From contig JAUCEF010000017.1 of the NCBI GenBank assembly GCA_033558025.1, forward strand, positions 1,612,001 through 1,676,000: a DNA stretch of 64,000 nucleotides, in the 5' to 3' direction. Every line of letters starts with the position of its first letter. Positions within the stretch are counted from its first letter, which is position 1. Positions 11,399-21,914 of the stretch are shown piece by piece. A program made the position numbers and the translations under genes. Source of the DNA: Phytophthora sp. 'mugwort' (taxonomy: Eukaryota; Oomycota; Peronosporomycetes; Peronosporales; Peronosporaceae). Under the pieces are notes generated by a model that saw only the letters and a list, made by a program, of their open reading frames with translations, did no database searches and was not told the DNA's origin.

Positions 11399-14300
11399 TT
11401 ACAGCGCATTAGCCGACTTCTGCCGCGCCAGCTTCTGTGCCTTGAGCGAGGCCAGAGTGGGACGCTCGAACTGAGACTTGCCTAGCTTGCGGTTCACATA
11501 GTACACACGACCCGTGGAGCGCGACACCTTGGCCTCCCAGCCGACAGGAAGAGACACTTCCGGCAACGCGTCTAGGTTGAACGATTCGCGCACGGGGCGA
11601 TCCGCCGGCTTCACGGCCGGCTTTACCTTCGCGCTCTTCGAAGTAACGATTGTAGTCGATGCAATGCCGTCGGAGGGGTTCGCGGTCTCTTCAGGCTTGC
11701 TGTTCGTGCGCTTGCTCCGGTTGTCGTACATACCCTTCACGACCGACATGCGCCCCTTCAGACTCGACATGGCACCGGTCACTCCCACTTCCATGCTCTT
11801 TACAATTGTGTTGCGCGTAGTGGAGCTGTTCGTGGGGCTGTTCTCCCCGTCAACCTCCGAGACGTCGAAACCGTCGCCATTGTCGCCCTTTTTGCTAGAG
11901 TTCCAGAAGCGAGAGCTCACGCCCATGCCCGGGATACGCGGAAAGTGACGCTCCGACGGACGCGTCTCCGAAGAACGACGGTTGAGGTCGTCCGATCCAG
12001 TGAGCGAGTCCATCAACACGGTCTCGCGCGGCTTCTTCTCCTTCTTTGAACCCAGCGTACGGAAGATCGATTTCTTCGGTGTGGGCTTCTTTTCGGGGAC
12101 AACGCCCTCAGCATGAAGCTTGGCGATCTGCTCCATCAGCTTCTTGTTTTCGGATTCGAGGTGAGAGATCTTCTTGTCCTTGTCGCGCACAGTGTCCTGG
12201 AGCTGGCGGACCTTCACGTGGTTGCCAGCCGACGAAAATTCCTTGTCGCTCTTGAACTTCTCAATCTCCGCCTTCAAGCCCTTCATCGTAACCTTCATCT
12301 CTTCGTTCTTCTCACGTAGCTTCTTGTTCTCGTCCGTGAGAGTCTCGATCATACCGCCAGCGTCAGCCATCACAACACTTGAGGCAGCAGACGAGTCCGC
12401 TGTCGCTACACTGCTGCGGCGCTGGAGCTGAGCATTCCGTTCCTGCTCTTCTTGCAGAGCGGCCTTCAGCTTCTGAAGCTGGTAAGCCATGTCCGCCTCA
12501 CGACGTTTTTCCTCGAGAGCAGCCAGATACTTCGGCCGCTGGATCGTCATACGAACCACGGCCTGCACGCGGATGACCATCGCGCGCATCTTCACATAAC
12601 GGTGACGTTTGACAAAACCACGAACATACCGCTGGATAATGACAGCGTAGTGGTTGCTCTTGACGTCAACTGCCACCTTGCGGCCCTGAATGCCCCGCCA
12701 TTGAGCCTGCGCCAAAATGAGACCCTTCAGGAACGTGTTGTATCTGCGCATGGCAATCACACACCGAATCACCGACTGCAACTTGATGATCGCTTCCAGT
12801 TGTCGGAGGTACTTGATACGCTGCGTGAAGCCAATCATAATGTTCTGCAGGTACGTAGCCTTGGCATCCAGGAACTTCTTGCGGCGGTCCTCGAGCTCTT
12901 CAAGTACGCCCAGCTGGAAGTACACACGCGTCTTACCCATCTGATACTGCGTGGGGGACTCCAGCTTCAGCTTATCCATCAATAATTGGCACTTGTCAAC
13001 TGCAGTTTCGCCACCACTCGGCACAAACAGCCAAAACTTGTCCAGGATCTCAGTGTGCTGCAATCGATTCGGATACGCTGCGCGCGAGATACGAATTGCC
13101 TCAATCACACCAGCACATCGCAACTGGGACACGACCATGGCCTGATCCATTACAGTCGCGCTCTTAATTGGGTTGGGCTTAATGCAACGCACGTAGTGTA
13201 CACGGGTCGAGTTGATGGTAGCCATCAGCTCCGTCAGACTCTCCTTGAACTGGGTACCGACAGTCGTGATGGACAGAGCACCACCGCGCTTTCGACGACC
13301 ACCCGTCGCCTCAGAAGCAGCCTCCTTTGGCTCTGGCTTCGGTTCAAAGAGCTTAGCGATGAATGGCTTGGACGAACCACGCATGAGCTCGGACAGATCA
13401 GGCAGCAGCGAGTCTTTGTGCTTCTCCAGAAAGCCCACCGAGTCGTACATGACAGGAGCGGCATAATGCTTAATGAGGAACTCAGTACGCGAGGTGCGAG
13501 GAAACTCAATAACTTGTGCCATGTCATCCTTGTGCAGCGACGTCACCTTGGACATGAACGACTCCTCATTACCCTTCGGTCGCATCACTTCTTCGTTCAG
13601 CAGTGAAATAATGCCCATACGCGACTCAATCACGGTCAGTACGTCCTGGTTATCAGCGTACTCAATGTGATCCCACACGATGCCTTCCTCTTCGTACTCA
13701 ATCTGCACAGTTTTAAACACATCCTGTGTGAACTTTTGCTGCAGCTTCTCGTTCGCGTAGTTAATGCAGAACTGCTCGAATGAGTTATGCTTAAAGTGTT
13801 CGAAACCGAAGATATCGAGCACACCGACGTGGTTGGCCATATTGCTATCGTCAGCAAGCGACTGGTTGATTGTAGTCACGAGCCAGTCGAACACGTTGGA
13901 ATAGATGGCCTTTGCCAGGGCATCACGGCAGTCCATGGCCAGTTCCTTCTTAAGCGGCACACTGTACACATCGTTCACAGCACGCATGGTACGCGAACAC
14001 AAAGCAGTCTGGAGTGCCTCCCACGTCACTCCCAGCATTTGCGTCGCGGAATTTGCACCACTGTCGCCCTCAATGATAAGAGACTTCTCGTCATCTGTCG
14101 GGTCCGACTGCAACTGCACCTCACCGAGGTGAAGCACACCGGCCAGCACTTCAAACAGCGGTTGCTGGTCATCACGTGACAGACCCACTAGCTCCAGGGC
14201 CTCGCGCGTCTTGTTGAAGTGCTTCTCGTCAGAGAGTCCTTCGATCTTCTGTGCGGTATTGTCACCTGTGTACACATAGTGTTTTGCTGGGTCGAGCTGC

Positions 14301-15169
14301 AGCTCCGGTGCAATGTCCGGGGAGTCGAGCAACTGGTAGAAAATGTGGTAATTGCGCTCGGGCGCTTCGTGCTGAATGACACGTGTCTTCTCTAACAGAT
14401 ACGTGCGGCACTTGGCGCCGACAAGGGTACCGTTCGTGTCAAACTGCAGCTGTGTGAACTTGCCGAATCGACTTGAGTTGTCGTTGCGGACGGTCTTAGC
14501 GTTACCGAACGACTCTAGAAGCGGGTTGACCTCGATAATTCTCTTGATAGTGGAGTTATTGAGACCACCGGCAATCGTAGCCAGGTGGTTCATGAGGATC
14601 TTGGTGGTCTCCGTCTTACCAGCACCAGACTCGCCACTCACCAGAATGGACTGGTTGATCTCCGAGCGTCGCATGTTGTCATAAGCCGCGACAGACGTGG
14701 CATACACGTGTGGGGGCAGTTCCTCCTTGGGCTGGTTGAGATAGCGCAGGTGCTGCTCCTCGGCGTAGAGGTCCGGGAGCCACTTGTAGGGATTGACGGC
14801 GATGCAAATGTCGCCCGTGTACGTATAGGGAAGTTCGCAGAGGAAGCGCTTCTTTACATTGAACAGGATGGCAGCCTCGTGCAGATAGTTAAGCGTGATC
14901 ATGTCCTCGATGCCCTCGGGCCCCACGTTCTCGTTCTGGTAGGGCAGCGATTCGAGTTGATGAACGTCCAGTAGTGCTTTGGTCTTCTTCGATAACATGT
15001 CCACGCAACGTTCTTCGGTCTCGCCGTCGGGCAGCTCCACGTTGCAGTAAATCTTGCGGGTCTTGCCGTCGCCTGAGTTCTCATCGCGCAGCACCTCGGC
15101 CGCGAGCCACACGTGTGTCTCGTCTGGGACGAAGCACTTGGCGCCCACTACCATCTGCAGGTCGCTCAT
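11399..15169 (-). CDS. Unconventional myosin with IQ motifs, coiled coil and C-terminal WW domain
   Basis: Myosins are actin-based ATP-driven motors. The single exon gives 1,256 residues. An SH3-like N-terminal segment is followed by the motor: P-loop GESGAGKTETTK (residues about 179-190), switch I NDNSSRFGKF (about 229-238), switch II DIFGFEHF and the actin-binding-side HYVRCIKPN. Next come several IQ motifs (for example IQRYVRGFVKRHRY, IRVQAVVRM) as light-chain sites, a coiled coil with AQLQRR and MIETLTDENKKLREK, and a Ser/Lys-rich spacer. A WW domain closes the protein (LPVGWEAKVSRSTGRVYYVN, about residues 1207-1240). The WW tail, which binds proline-rich ligands, is an arrangement described for stramenopile myosins. 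The class number cannot be assigned by eye. Confidence 0.93.
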   Translation of the reverse strand: MSDLQMVVGAKCFVPDETHVWLAAEVLRDENSGDGKTRKIYCNVELPDGETEERCVDMLSKKTKALLDVHQLESLPYQNENVGPEGIEDMITLNYLHEAAILFNVKKRFLCELPYTYTGDICIAVNPYKWLPDLYAEEQHLRYLNQPKEELPPHVYATSVAAYDNMRRSEINQSILVSGESGAGKTETTKILMNHLATIAGGLNNSTIKRIIEVNPLLESFGNAKTVRNDNSSRFGKFTQLQFDTNGTLVGAKCRTYLLEKTRVIQHEAPERNYHIFYQLLDSPDIAPELQLDPAKHYVYTGDNTAQKIEGLSDEKHFNKTREALELVGLSRDDQQPLFEVLAGVLHLGEVQLQSDPTDDEKSLIIEGDSGANSATQMLGVTWEALQTALCSRTMRAVNDVYSVPLKKELAMDCRDALAKAIYSNVFDWLVTTINQSLADDSNMANHVGVLDIFGFEHFKHNSFEQFCINYANEKLQQKFTQDVFKTVQIEYEEEGIVWDHIEYADNQDVLTVIESRMGIISLLNEEVMRPKGNEESFMSKVTSLHKDDMAQVIEFPRTSRTEFLIKHYAAPVMYDSVGFLEKHKDSLLPDLSELMRGSSKPFIAKLFEPKPEPKEAASEATGGRRKRGGALSITTVGTQFKESLTELMATINSTRVHYVRCIKPNPIKSATVMDQAMVVSQLRCAGVIEAIRISRAAYPNRLQHTEILDKFWLFVPSGGETAVDKCQLLMDKLKLESPTQYQMGKTRVYFQLGVLEELEDRRKKFLDAKATYLQNIMIGFTQRIKYLRQLEAIIKLQSVIRCVIAMRRYNTFLKGLILAQAQWRGIQGRKVAVDVKSNHYAVIIQRYVRGFVKRHRYVKMRAMVIRVQAVVRMTIQRPKYLAALEEKRREADMAYQLQKLKAALQEEQERNAQLQRRSSVATADSSAASSVVMADAGGMIETLTDENKKLREKNEEMKVTMKGLKAEIEKFKSDKEFSSAGNHVKVRQLQDTVRDKDKKISHLESENKKLMEQIAKLHAEGVVPEKKPTPKKSIFRTLGSKKEKKPRETVLMDSLTGSDDLNRRSSETRPSERHFPRIPGMGVSSRFWNSSKKGDNGDGFDVSEVDGENSPTNSSTTRNTIVKSMEVGVTGAMSSLKGRMSVVKGMYDNRSKRTNSKPEETANPSDGIASTTIVTSKSAKVKPAVKPADRPVRESFNLDALPEVSLPVGWEAKVSRSTGRVYYVNRKLGKSQFERPTLASLKAQKLARQKSANAL

Positions 15170-15774
15170 AGTGTCTTCCCTTGGTTGTCTCCTCCCTCTA
15201 AGAACTCAGGAAGCTGTCGCGGCGGACGGCCTAATGCGGAATGGGTCGACTTGAGCCAAAAGGGGGAGCTGCAAGATACCACGCACAACCGGTAACTGGA
15301 GCCATCTTTGCGAGCGGCAACTCCCTTAACTTTAAATTTGTATGCTTACCCCGATATGGCAACGCTCAGTATCGACATAGCCTGGACAGCGCAGCTGGCA
15401 GTGCACAAAACATTGCACGTGGCAACCGGCTGGGATTGCCGGACGGTATGCGCAAGGATTTGACTGCGAAGTACCAGAGGCCCTCGGAGCTTACGCTACG
15501 GCCGGTGTGTGGTGCGCTAGCCATGACCGTGTGCCTCTTTAGTTCACTAAAATTGCGGTGGTGGTAACGTATCCCCCGAAAAGCTTCTCTAAGAAACGCT
15601 AAGCGAGCACCTCATTTGTGCCGGTCGTTTTCTGCAACGTACATGATTTACCGTTGAAAACTGGCAAACAAACGTCTTTGATATAGCATACTTCGATTTT
15701 GATATAAACTGCAATAACGACTACCGGTACTTCCCCGCTGGCGCACATCATTCGCGTCAACCGCACACTGGAAT
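15170..15774. promoter_or_regulatory. Divergent promoter region, myosin and ferredoxin reductase
   Basis: This 605-bp gap lies between two outward-reading genes and must carry both 5' regions. A 108-codon plus-strand ORF (15241-15567) has no start context or domain and is ignored. No clear core promoter motif was identified. Confidence 0.4.
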
Positions 15775-17304
15775 ATGGCGCTCTTGCAGCTTCGTCGATC
15801 GGCGCTGGCCCGCACCCACCAGCGCGTCCTTGGCGCTAGCCTTGCACGCAGCTTCAGCGCCGCCGTCTCTAGTGCGCCTACTCGCCGCGTGTGCGTGGTC
15901 GGCTCGGGCCCCGCGGGGTTCTACGCTACCAAGTACCTGCTGAAGGAGCACGCCGGCGCTCGCGTAGACATGCTGGAGGCACTACCCACACCTTTCGGTC
16001 TCGTGCGGTCCGGTGTGGCGCCCGACCACCCGGAGGTGAAGAGCGTCATGAACGATTTCGACAAGGTGACGGCCGATGAGCGTTTCCGCTTCCTGGGCAA
16101 CGTGCGCGTAGGCGAGGACGTGACGATCGCGGAGTTGCAGCGGCATTACCACGCTGTTGTGCTGGCCTACGGCGCCGCTGGCGACCGCGAGCTGGGCGTC
16201 CCGGGTGAGAACCTGCGTGGAGTCGTGTCTGCACGCAGCTTTGTAAATTGGTATAACGGTCACCCGGCCTTCCGCGACCTGGAGCTGGACCTGACCCAGG
16301 CGGAGACGGCGGTCGTCATTGGTCAGGGCAACGTGGCCGTGGACTGCGCACGCATCCTCACCAAGAACGTGGACGAACTGGTGACCACAGACATTGCCGC
16401 TCATGCGGTAGAGGTATTACGCAACAGCGGCATCAAGAAGGTCTTCCTGGTGGGACGACGCGGGAGTGTGCAGGCGGCATTCACCATGAAGGAGATCCGA
16501 GAGCTGACCAGGCTGGACAACGTCGCTTGCATTGTGGACCCGGAGGATCTGAAGCGCAGCATGACGCCCGCATCCGAGCAGGAGATCAAGGTGCAGCGCC
16601 CCCGCAAGCGCATGAATGACTTGCTGGGCAAGGCGGCAGAGCAATTCGAGAGCGCTGTCAACGCCAAACGCGTGGTGCAGATCAAGTTCTTAAGCTCGCC
16701 GGCAGAGATTCTCGCGGATGAGAAGAACCCAACTCGAGTGGGAGCTATTCGCGTGGAGAAGACGAAGCTGGAGGGCGAGCCCAACCAGCAGCGTGCTGTG
16801 GGGACTGGAGAGTTTGAGGACATTCCGTGCAACCTCGTGCTGCGTAGCATCGGCTATAAGTCGCTGCCCATTGAGGCAGAAGCTCCTTTTGACAATCACC
16901 GTCACGTGCTGTCGAATGACAAGGGACGCGTTATCACAATGCCTAGTAATGGCGAAAAGCAACCTGTGGTTGGTTTATACTGCACCGGGTGGGTGAAGCG
17001 TGGCCCCTCTGGTATCATCGGTACGAACATTGTGGACGCACGGGAGACGGTTAGCTGCATAGTGGAAGACTTCGCAGCAGGAAACTTTCTCCATAGTGAG
17101 AAGAATTCCGATGAAGATTTGGGGGGACTGGAGGCTGTGGAAAAGCTTATTAAGAAACGCAACCCGGAGAAGCAGCTCGTTAGATGGGCTGACTATGAAC
17201 GCCTCACTGCCGAGGAAAACCGCCGCGGGGAACTTGTCGGGAAGCCTCGCGAAAAGATCACGTCAGTGACTGAAATGCTCGAGATCGCGAAGAGTGCCAA
17301 CTGA
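15775..17304 (+). CDS. Mitochondrial NADPH:ferredoxin (adrenodoxin) oxidoreductase
   Basis: The enzyme moves electrons from NADPH via FAD to mitochondrial ferredoxin, which feeds iron-sulfur cluster assembly and haem A synthesis. The single exon encodes 509 residues. The first 30 or so form an Arg/Ala/Ser-rich amphipathic presequence without acidic residues (MALLQLRRSALARTHQRVLG), typical of mitochondrial import. The FAD dinucleotide loop VVGSGPAGFYATKYL follows at about residues 42-56. LPTPFGLVRSGVAPDHPEVK is a family signature. The NADPH loop is VIGQGNVAVDCARI (about 180-193). The FAD-closing segment GLYCTGWVKRGPSGIIGTN is near residue 402. Length and motif order match FDXR/Arh1. Confidence 0.95.
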   Translation: MALLQLRRSALARTHQRVLGASLARSFSAAVSSAPTRRVCVVGSGPAGFYATKYLLKEHAGARVDMLEALPTPFGLVRSGVAPDHPEVKSVMNDFDKVTADERFRFLGNVRVGEDVTIAELQRHYHAVVLAYGAAGDRELGVPGENLRGVVSARSFVNWYNGHPAFRDLELDLTQAETAVVIGQGNVAVDCARILTKNVDELVTTDIAAHAVEVLRNSGIKKVFLVGRRGSVQAAFTMKEIRELTRLDNVACIVDPEDLKRSMTPASEQEIKVQRPRKRMNDLLGKAAEQFESAVNAKRVVQIKFLSSPAEILADEKNPTRVGAIRVEKTKLEGEPNQQRAVGTGEFEDIPCNLVLRSIGYKSLPIEAEAPFDNHRHVLSNDKGRVITMPSNGEKQPVVGLYCTGWVKRGPSGIIGTNIVDARETVSCIVEDFAAGNFLHSEKNSDEDLGGLEAVEKLIKKRNPEKQLVRWADYERLTAEENRRGELVGKPREKITSVTEMLEIAKSAN

Positions 17305-17419
17305 TTTTGTATGTAACTACAGATCCATGTAGTAGAGAATGACGTTAAAAGTATAAGCCACATCGGCTTGAAGAGCTCATTTCTCTTTATTCGTGTCAAA
17401 ATAACTTGCTATCGTTCGT

Positions 17420-20400
17420 CTAGCGTTTGCGGTCTTTCTGGCGAGAAAGCGCGGCATTAGCGGCTTTCAGTGCCCGAGTCTTTTTGCGCTAGTTTGAGCA
17501 ACGATAAACCAGGTGAATGGGTGAATTTTGGTTAGCATTTGCTGTAAGACTCCAGACAAAGCAGCATACATACCTCTTCTTCTAGCAGTTCCATCAGATG
17601 TCGACACTCCGCCGAGTCTTCGGTCTTGTCACCATTAGTCTGCTTTCTAGACCCAGATCGGAGCGCCCCACTCGTCCTCTCGAGTTGTCCGTCGTTTGCA
17701 GCTTGCTGGTTATAGTCAAAAGTGGAGAGTGGTTGGTTCACTCGGTCACGTAGAACTACAGCATACGTCGGTTTAGTTCTTCGCACTGGCGCCGACACTG
17801 GTCGTGATAACTTGATCCGGTCTATCTCTGATGGCATTGGTGCAGCACTACGTGGGTATTGTAACGGGAGTCTTGCTGCTGCCGTCGTCATCTACCCACG
17901 CAATTTTACGGTTAGGAAAGACTGTTGCTGTTCTCATATTTTAAACATGCATCGTACAATGGCTTTCACATGCCGCAACTTCGTTGGGTCCGCCAGGATA
18001 TTCTTCGGCAATGAAAACGTTCTGGAGCAAAAAACGGCACCGAGTTAGCGATTTTGTATGCTCAACAGAAAATAAGGATTGACCCACTCGCTGTCCGTAC
18101 CGCTGACTCGTATCTACAGCGCTTACTAGTCGTCCGACATATGTGTACAGCTCGAGACAATCTTCACGAATGTTCTACGATAGCACCAGGAATGCATCCG
18201 TTCACAGTACGATACTAAAGTAATGTGAGCTTCAAACCTTCACGTACATCCATAGTAAAAGTTGTTGTCTCCTTCAGTCCCTGCAGCTTACTGTTTGCGT
18301 CATTGAGTTCTTCCATTTTGTGTTGTAAGGACTGCTCATACTGTTTGCATGCAGGTTGTAAGAAAGAGCTTTTAACGTCAAGTATAACACTATCCAGTTC
18401 TAATTACCTGCTGTCGGATGAGAGCAATCTCATTTTCTTTCGATCTCTGCAAAGCTGCTACCCGCTGACGTAGTTTCTGAAGAAGTGCACACGAAATATA
18501 CACTTTTGTTTTCAACTTCCGGTCAACTGCACATAGCGGATCAAGACCATTGCTCTACCTGCTCGAACTGTTTTTCACGATCTTTCGGGTTTTCCACCTG
18601 CGAGTTGATGACCGAGGCGAGAATTTGCTGGTAAGATATCTGCCTCTCGCTACTAGCGTATGACTGGTGGTTTCGGCTAAGAAGATCCTGCATTTCGATT
18701 CGATGTCGAGCTGCCTCCGATGCCAAAGCGCGCTCATATTCGCTCGATTTTTGCTGTAAACAGCTTTCCAGCATCGCAACCTTGCGTTTCTGCTCGTTCA
18801 GGACACGACGTGCATTCTCCTTGTCCTTTTTTGCTTCAGTCTGGAAACAAACAACGTAGTGTGAACTCCAGCAGATTGCAAGTCACTAGACAGTAAGAAA
18901 AATTGTTTCCGACACTCACCACGACAACAGTAAAATTACTTTTTGCGTTAGTGTACTTTTGTCGTAAGCGGTCCCGATCGTTCCGAGCTTCATTCGCTGT
19001 TTCGTGTAGATGAAAACGTTAGGGATAATGCAAAATACTTTGAATTTTAACAAAAACGACACCATTTGTTTTGCTTCACGTACCATTTGCTCTTAACAAA
19101 CCTTGGACATGCCCGGTAGCTCCAAGGTGTCTGCTCTTTAGGAATGCGCTGGAAGCCGCAATACGGTCCCCTTGCTCTTCATCCGAAAATACTGACTTCA
19201 GTACCAGACCATCCTACGAACATATACACCGCCGCTTCGTTAGAACATCAATTCATCTTCAGATTGAGACAAAATACGTGTGACGTACAGCAAACTTAAT
19301 TTCGCCGTTTTCCGATATCTCTTCGGCCTGGAAGCCCAGCTCGTTCAGCGTCGTGACAAACCTATTGTTGTATTCCGTGCGCAAACCCTCGAGCTGCCGG
19401 CGCAAGAGACTCAGTTCTTCTTGAAGTTTGCGAATACGCCGATCCTTGTCTGCAATAGTACCGTTGATATGGTTTACACGGGGCTACCCTCGAATCGCTC
19501 TGTTAGCGTGGAGTACGACGCGATTTCAGGACAGAAAATTGCGCCACTTACCTGGTTCTGTACCGATCGACATCGGTTAGCAAATTGCAGGGTTCCTAAA
19601 CATTCTTCGTAGTGCTCTTTCATCGGATGGATCGTTGCAATGAGCGTGGTGAAACAATTGCCACCTAGCAAATACATACCGAAAAAGTAGGTTAGACAGC
19701 GCAGTAAAACAAGGATACAGTATTATCTTATCCTATACACACCAATACTGTTCTGGAGAAGTCGGGTAAGTTTTGAGTCGCGGTAAGGAATGTAATTGTA
19801 GCCGCTCTCTGGGTCCAGTGACATGACAACTTTGCCTACTGCGCTCAAACTCGAGTTAATATGCAACGCTTCTTTCAAGCGCTGGCCGTCCGACTCGCTT
19901 TTCTTCAGACGCTCAGACCTGAAAAGCGATAGGAGTACGGTCTCAGATCCTCGGTCTGCATAGAACAGTAAATATGAACGTACCCTGCAAGGTCGACCAT
20001 GTTAAGCATCCCATAGATCACTTCCTCGGTGTCCCGAACTTGGCGAATCACAAGCAAAAGCATCTAAAGTCAAAGACGTGAAACGAACAATCGATGAGGT
20101 AGATGCATTTTGCTACAGTACCTTGTTGAAAAACGTGGATAGTGAAAACTGTATGTGAGCGTGACGACACGGCGTTCATTTTCGTTTCGTGTGTAGATCG
20201 CAGCTTCAATCCGCACTGCACAATAGCATCGACTTCTTCTCTTGAGGTGACTGTGACCATGGACAGGTCTTTCACGAAAACTCTCCCTTGAGCGTCTTCG
20301 TGAATTTCAAAGTTTGCTGCAAGCATATAATTACGTATGGTATCAGAATGAGCGATAGATTGGTCCCTAAGTCTGGTCATTTTGCTAGCTTTTCCGTACC

Positions 20401-21794
20401 CTTTTCGTAATCATAGTCTTCTTCTGTTTTAGGCGGATTCGAGCTGAAGCTGTGCACAAAAGAACAGAAAGTGAGACATACAACTGAATTCGTAGCATTG
20501 TGCTTCCTGTTACAGGTATATTACCTCGCGGCACTCTCTGTCCGAGGAATCTGCTGCTGTTGCTGCATATGTCATATTGGAACGCCAGACTACCGTGTCA
20601 ACTACTAGTTCAAGTACATCCAGTTAGTTGTGACGGATACGATAACGTACTTGACGTAGAAACCATTCGGCACTGCTTGACGTCTGGTACGACACTGGTC
20701 GGCCTGCTTTCTTGAGATAGCTACACAACAGTGCTCGTTAGTGAAGCAACTGATGACAGGTAGACAGTCTAACGTGCTCCCGTTTCCACAGCACCTACGC
20801 TCGTGCAAGATCGCGGACACGATCGCAGTAGATTTCCAGAAAACTGATGACGAGAGTTACCTCCTGCTCACCAAAGGACGGAGATATCAGCAGTTATTAC
20901 CGACATTGTGGTTGACTTAGCTGCAGGGAATTCACGCACCTTGGACTTGCTCTGTTGGCGATTTACCATATCGAAAAGATATTCAATTGACCGCGACAAT
21001 AGTCCTGCTTTCTCTCCTCCGGGTTCACCAAAGATACTTCATCACACGTAGCAAGGTGAAAGCAACGTTCTACAATTATTTTCCTCATTTCTCCCGATAG
21101 TGACAAAGTGAAAACCTGCATTTCCTCGCAGAAGCCTCGTGGTTTTGTTTTACCTGAAGGTTTTGCCCGAACCTGTCTGTCCATACGCAAAACAGCAACT
21201 ATTGATGCCCTTCAATGAGTAGTCCACCAAGCATTTGCTCGTCTAAAATGGTTATGTGAACAAACTGAGTGATGAGACCGAAAGCAATGATAAATATCAG
21301 GCAACGCTTCCAGGCTTACCGCTTCGAATAATGGTTCTTGAGTTGTGTCAGTCCAGTAGATCTATCAAGAAAGAACGTTGACGGTTAGTGCCGGCAGTCC
21401 AATAGTTAGTTTCTCTCACAATATACAACACTCCAAGGCTGTACATTGTCGAAGCTAAAGGCATGATTTCCATATTGCATTCGTTCCGTATCCTAGAAAT
21501 GTCCACACAACAAATATACGGACTTATCAACCAGAAAGCGACAAAACATGTTCCATCACTTGCCCACCTTAATAACAATATTGTGTGGAGTCTCCTTCTT
21601 CCGCTCAAACATGTCTTCGGGGGCATCTTGCCCGTCAGCGCACGGTCTTGCCCGAACATACACCTGCACAACACAGCAGAGCAGGTAAAGCGAGAGTTCC
21701 CTCCTCCTTCAAAGCTTGTAATAATGAATAGGCGTACCTTGACGTTCGCGTTGCCGAGCAACCGAGTGTAGTCGGTGGTGACCTTGTGGTCCAT
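17420..21794 (-). CDS. Kinesin with N-terminal motor and long coiled-coil tail, many exons
   Basis: Kinesins walk on microtubules using ATP. The gene starts at ATG 21794-21792 and is cut by many 45-100-nt GT-AG introns; the last short exon, rich in Arg, Lys and Ala, ends with a stop at 17420-17422. Motor landmarks in order are: VYVRARPC near 21650, P-loop [11 protein letters not shown] at about 21155-21190, [12 protein letters not shown] near 20830-20870, switch I NAVSSRSH near 20160-20180, the split switch II DLAG/SER across an intron around 19920-19990, and [11 protein letters not shown] with [11 protein letters not shown] near 19770-19870. From about 19480 to 17540 the exons encode a coiled-coil stalk ([34 protein letters not shown]) and a basic tail. 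The motor identity is firm. The exact exon set and kinesin family are not. About 15-20 exons is my count. Confidence 0.85.
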
Positions 21795-21914
21795 GCTGAG
21801 AAATCGAAACGCGCTCTTCTTGTGGCGCCTTCCGAGGACGTGGGGTATTTCAGTTAACGTTTCGTGCCAGTGCACTTTGTTTGCGCCTCTTCACCACGCT
21901 GCAACGCCGCCACG
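21795..21914. promoter_or_regulatory. Compact bidirectional promoter, kinesin and DUF4485-like gene
   Basis: Only 120 bp separate the start codons of two outward-reading genes, so their core promoters almost certainly overlap. A ttcgccttc-like pyrimidine stretch and a ttgtttgcgcctcttcacc motif precede the plus-strand ATG. No defined element is claimed. Confidence 0.5.

Noticed and set aside
12452..13606. Long plus-strand ORFs (177 and 206 codons) opposite the myosin
   Set aside because: They lie wholly antisense to the conserved motor domain and arise from its codon usage; no domain or start context.
15241..15567. 108-codon ORF in the myosin/ferredoxin-reductase gap
   Set aside because: No domain, atypical start, and it occupies the shared promoter region.
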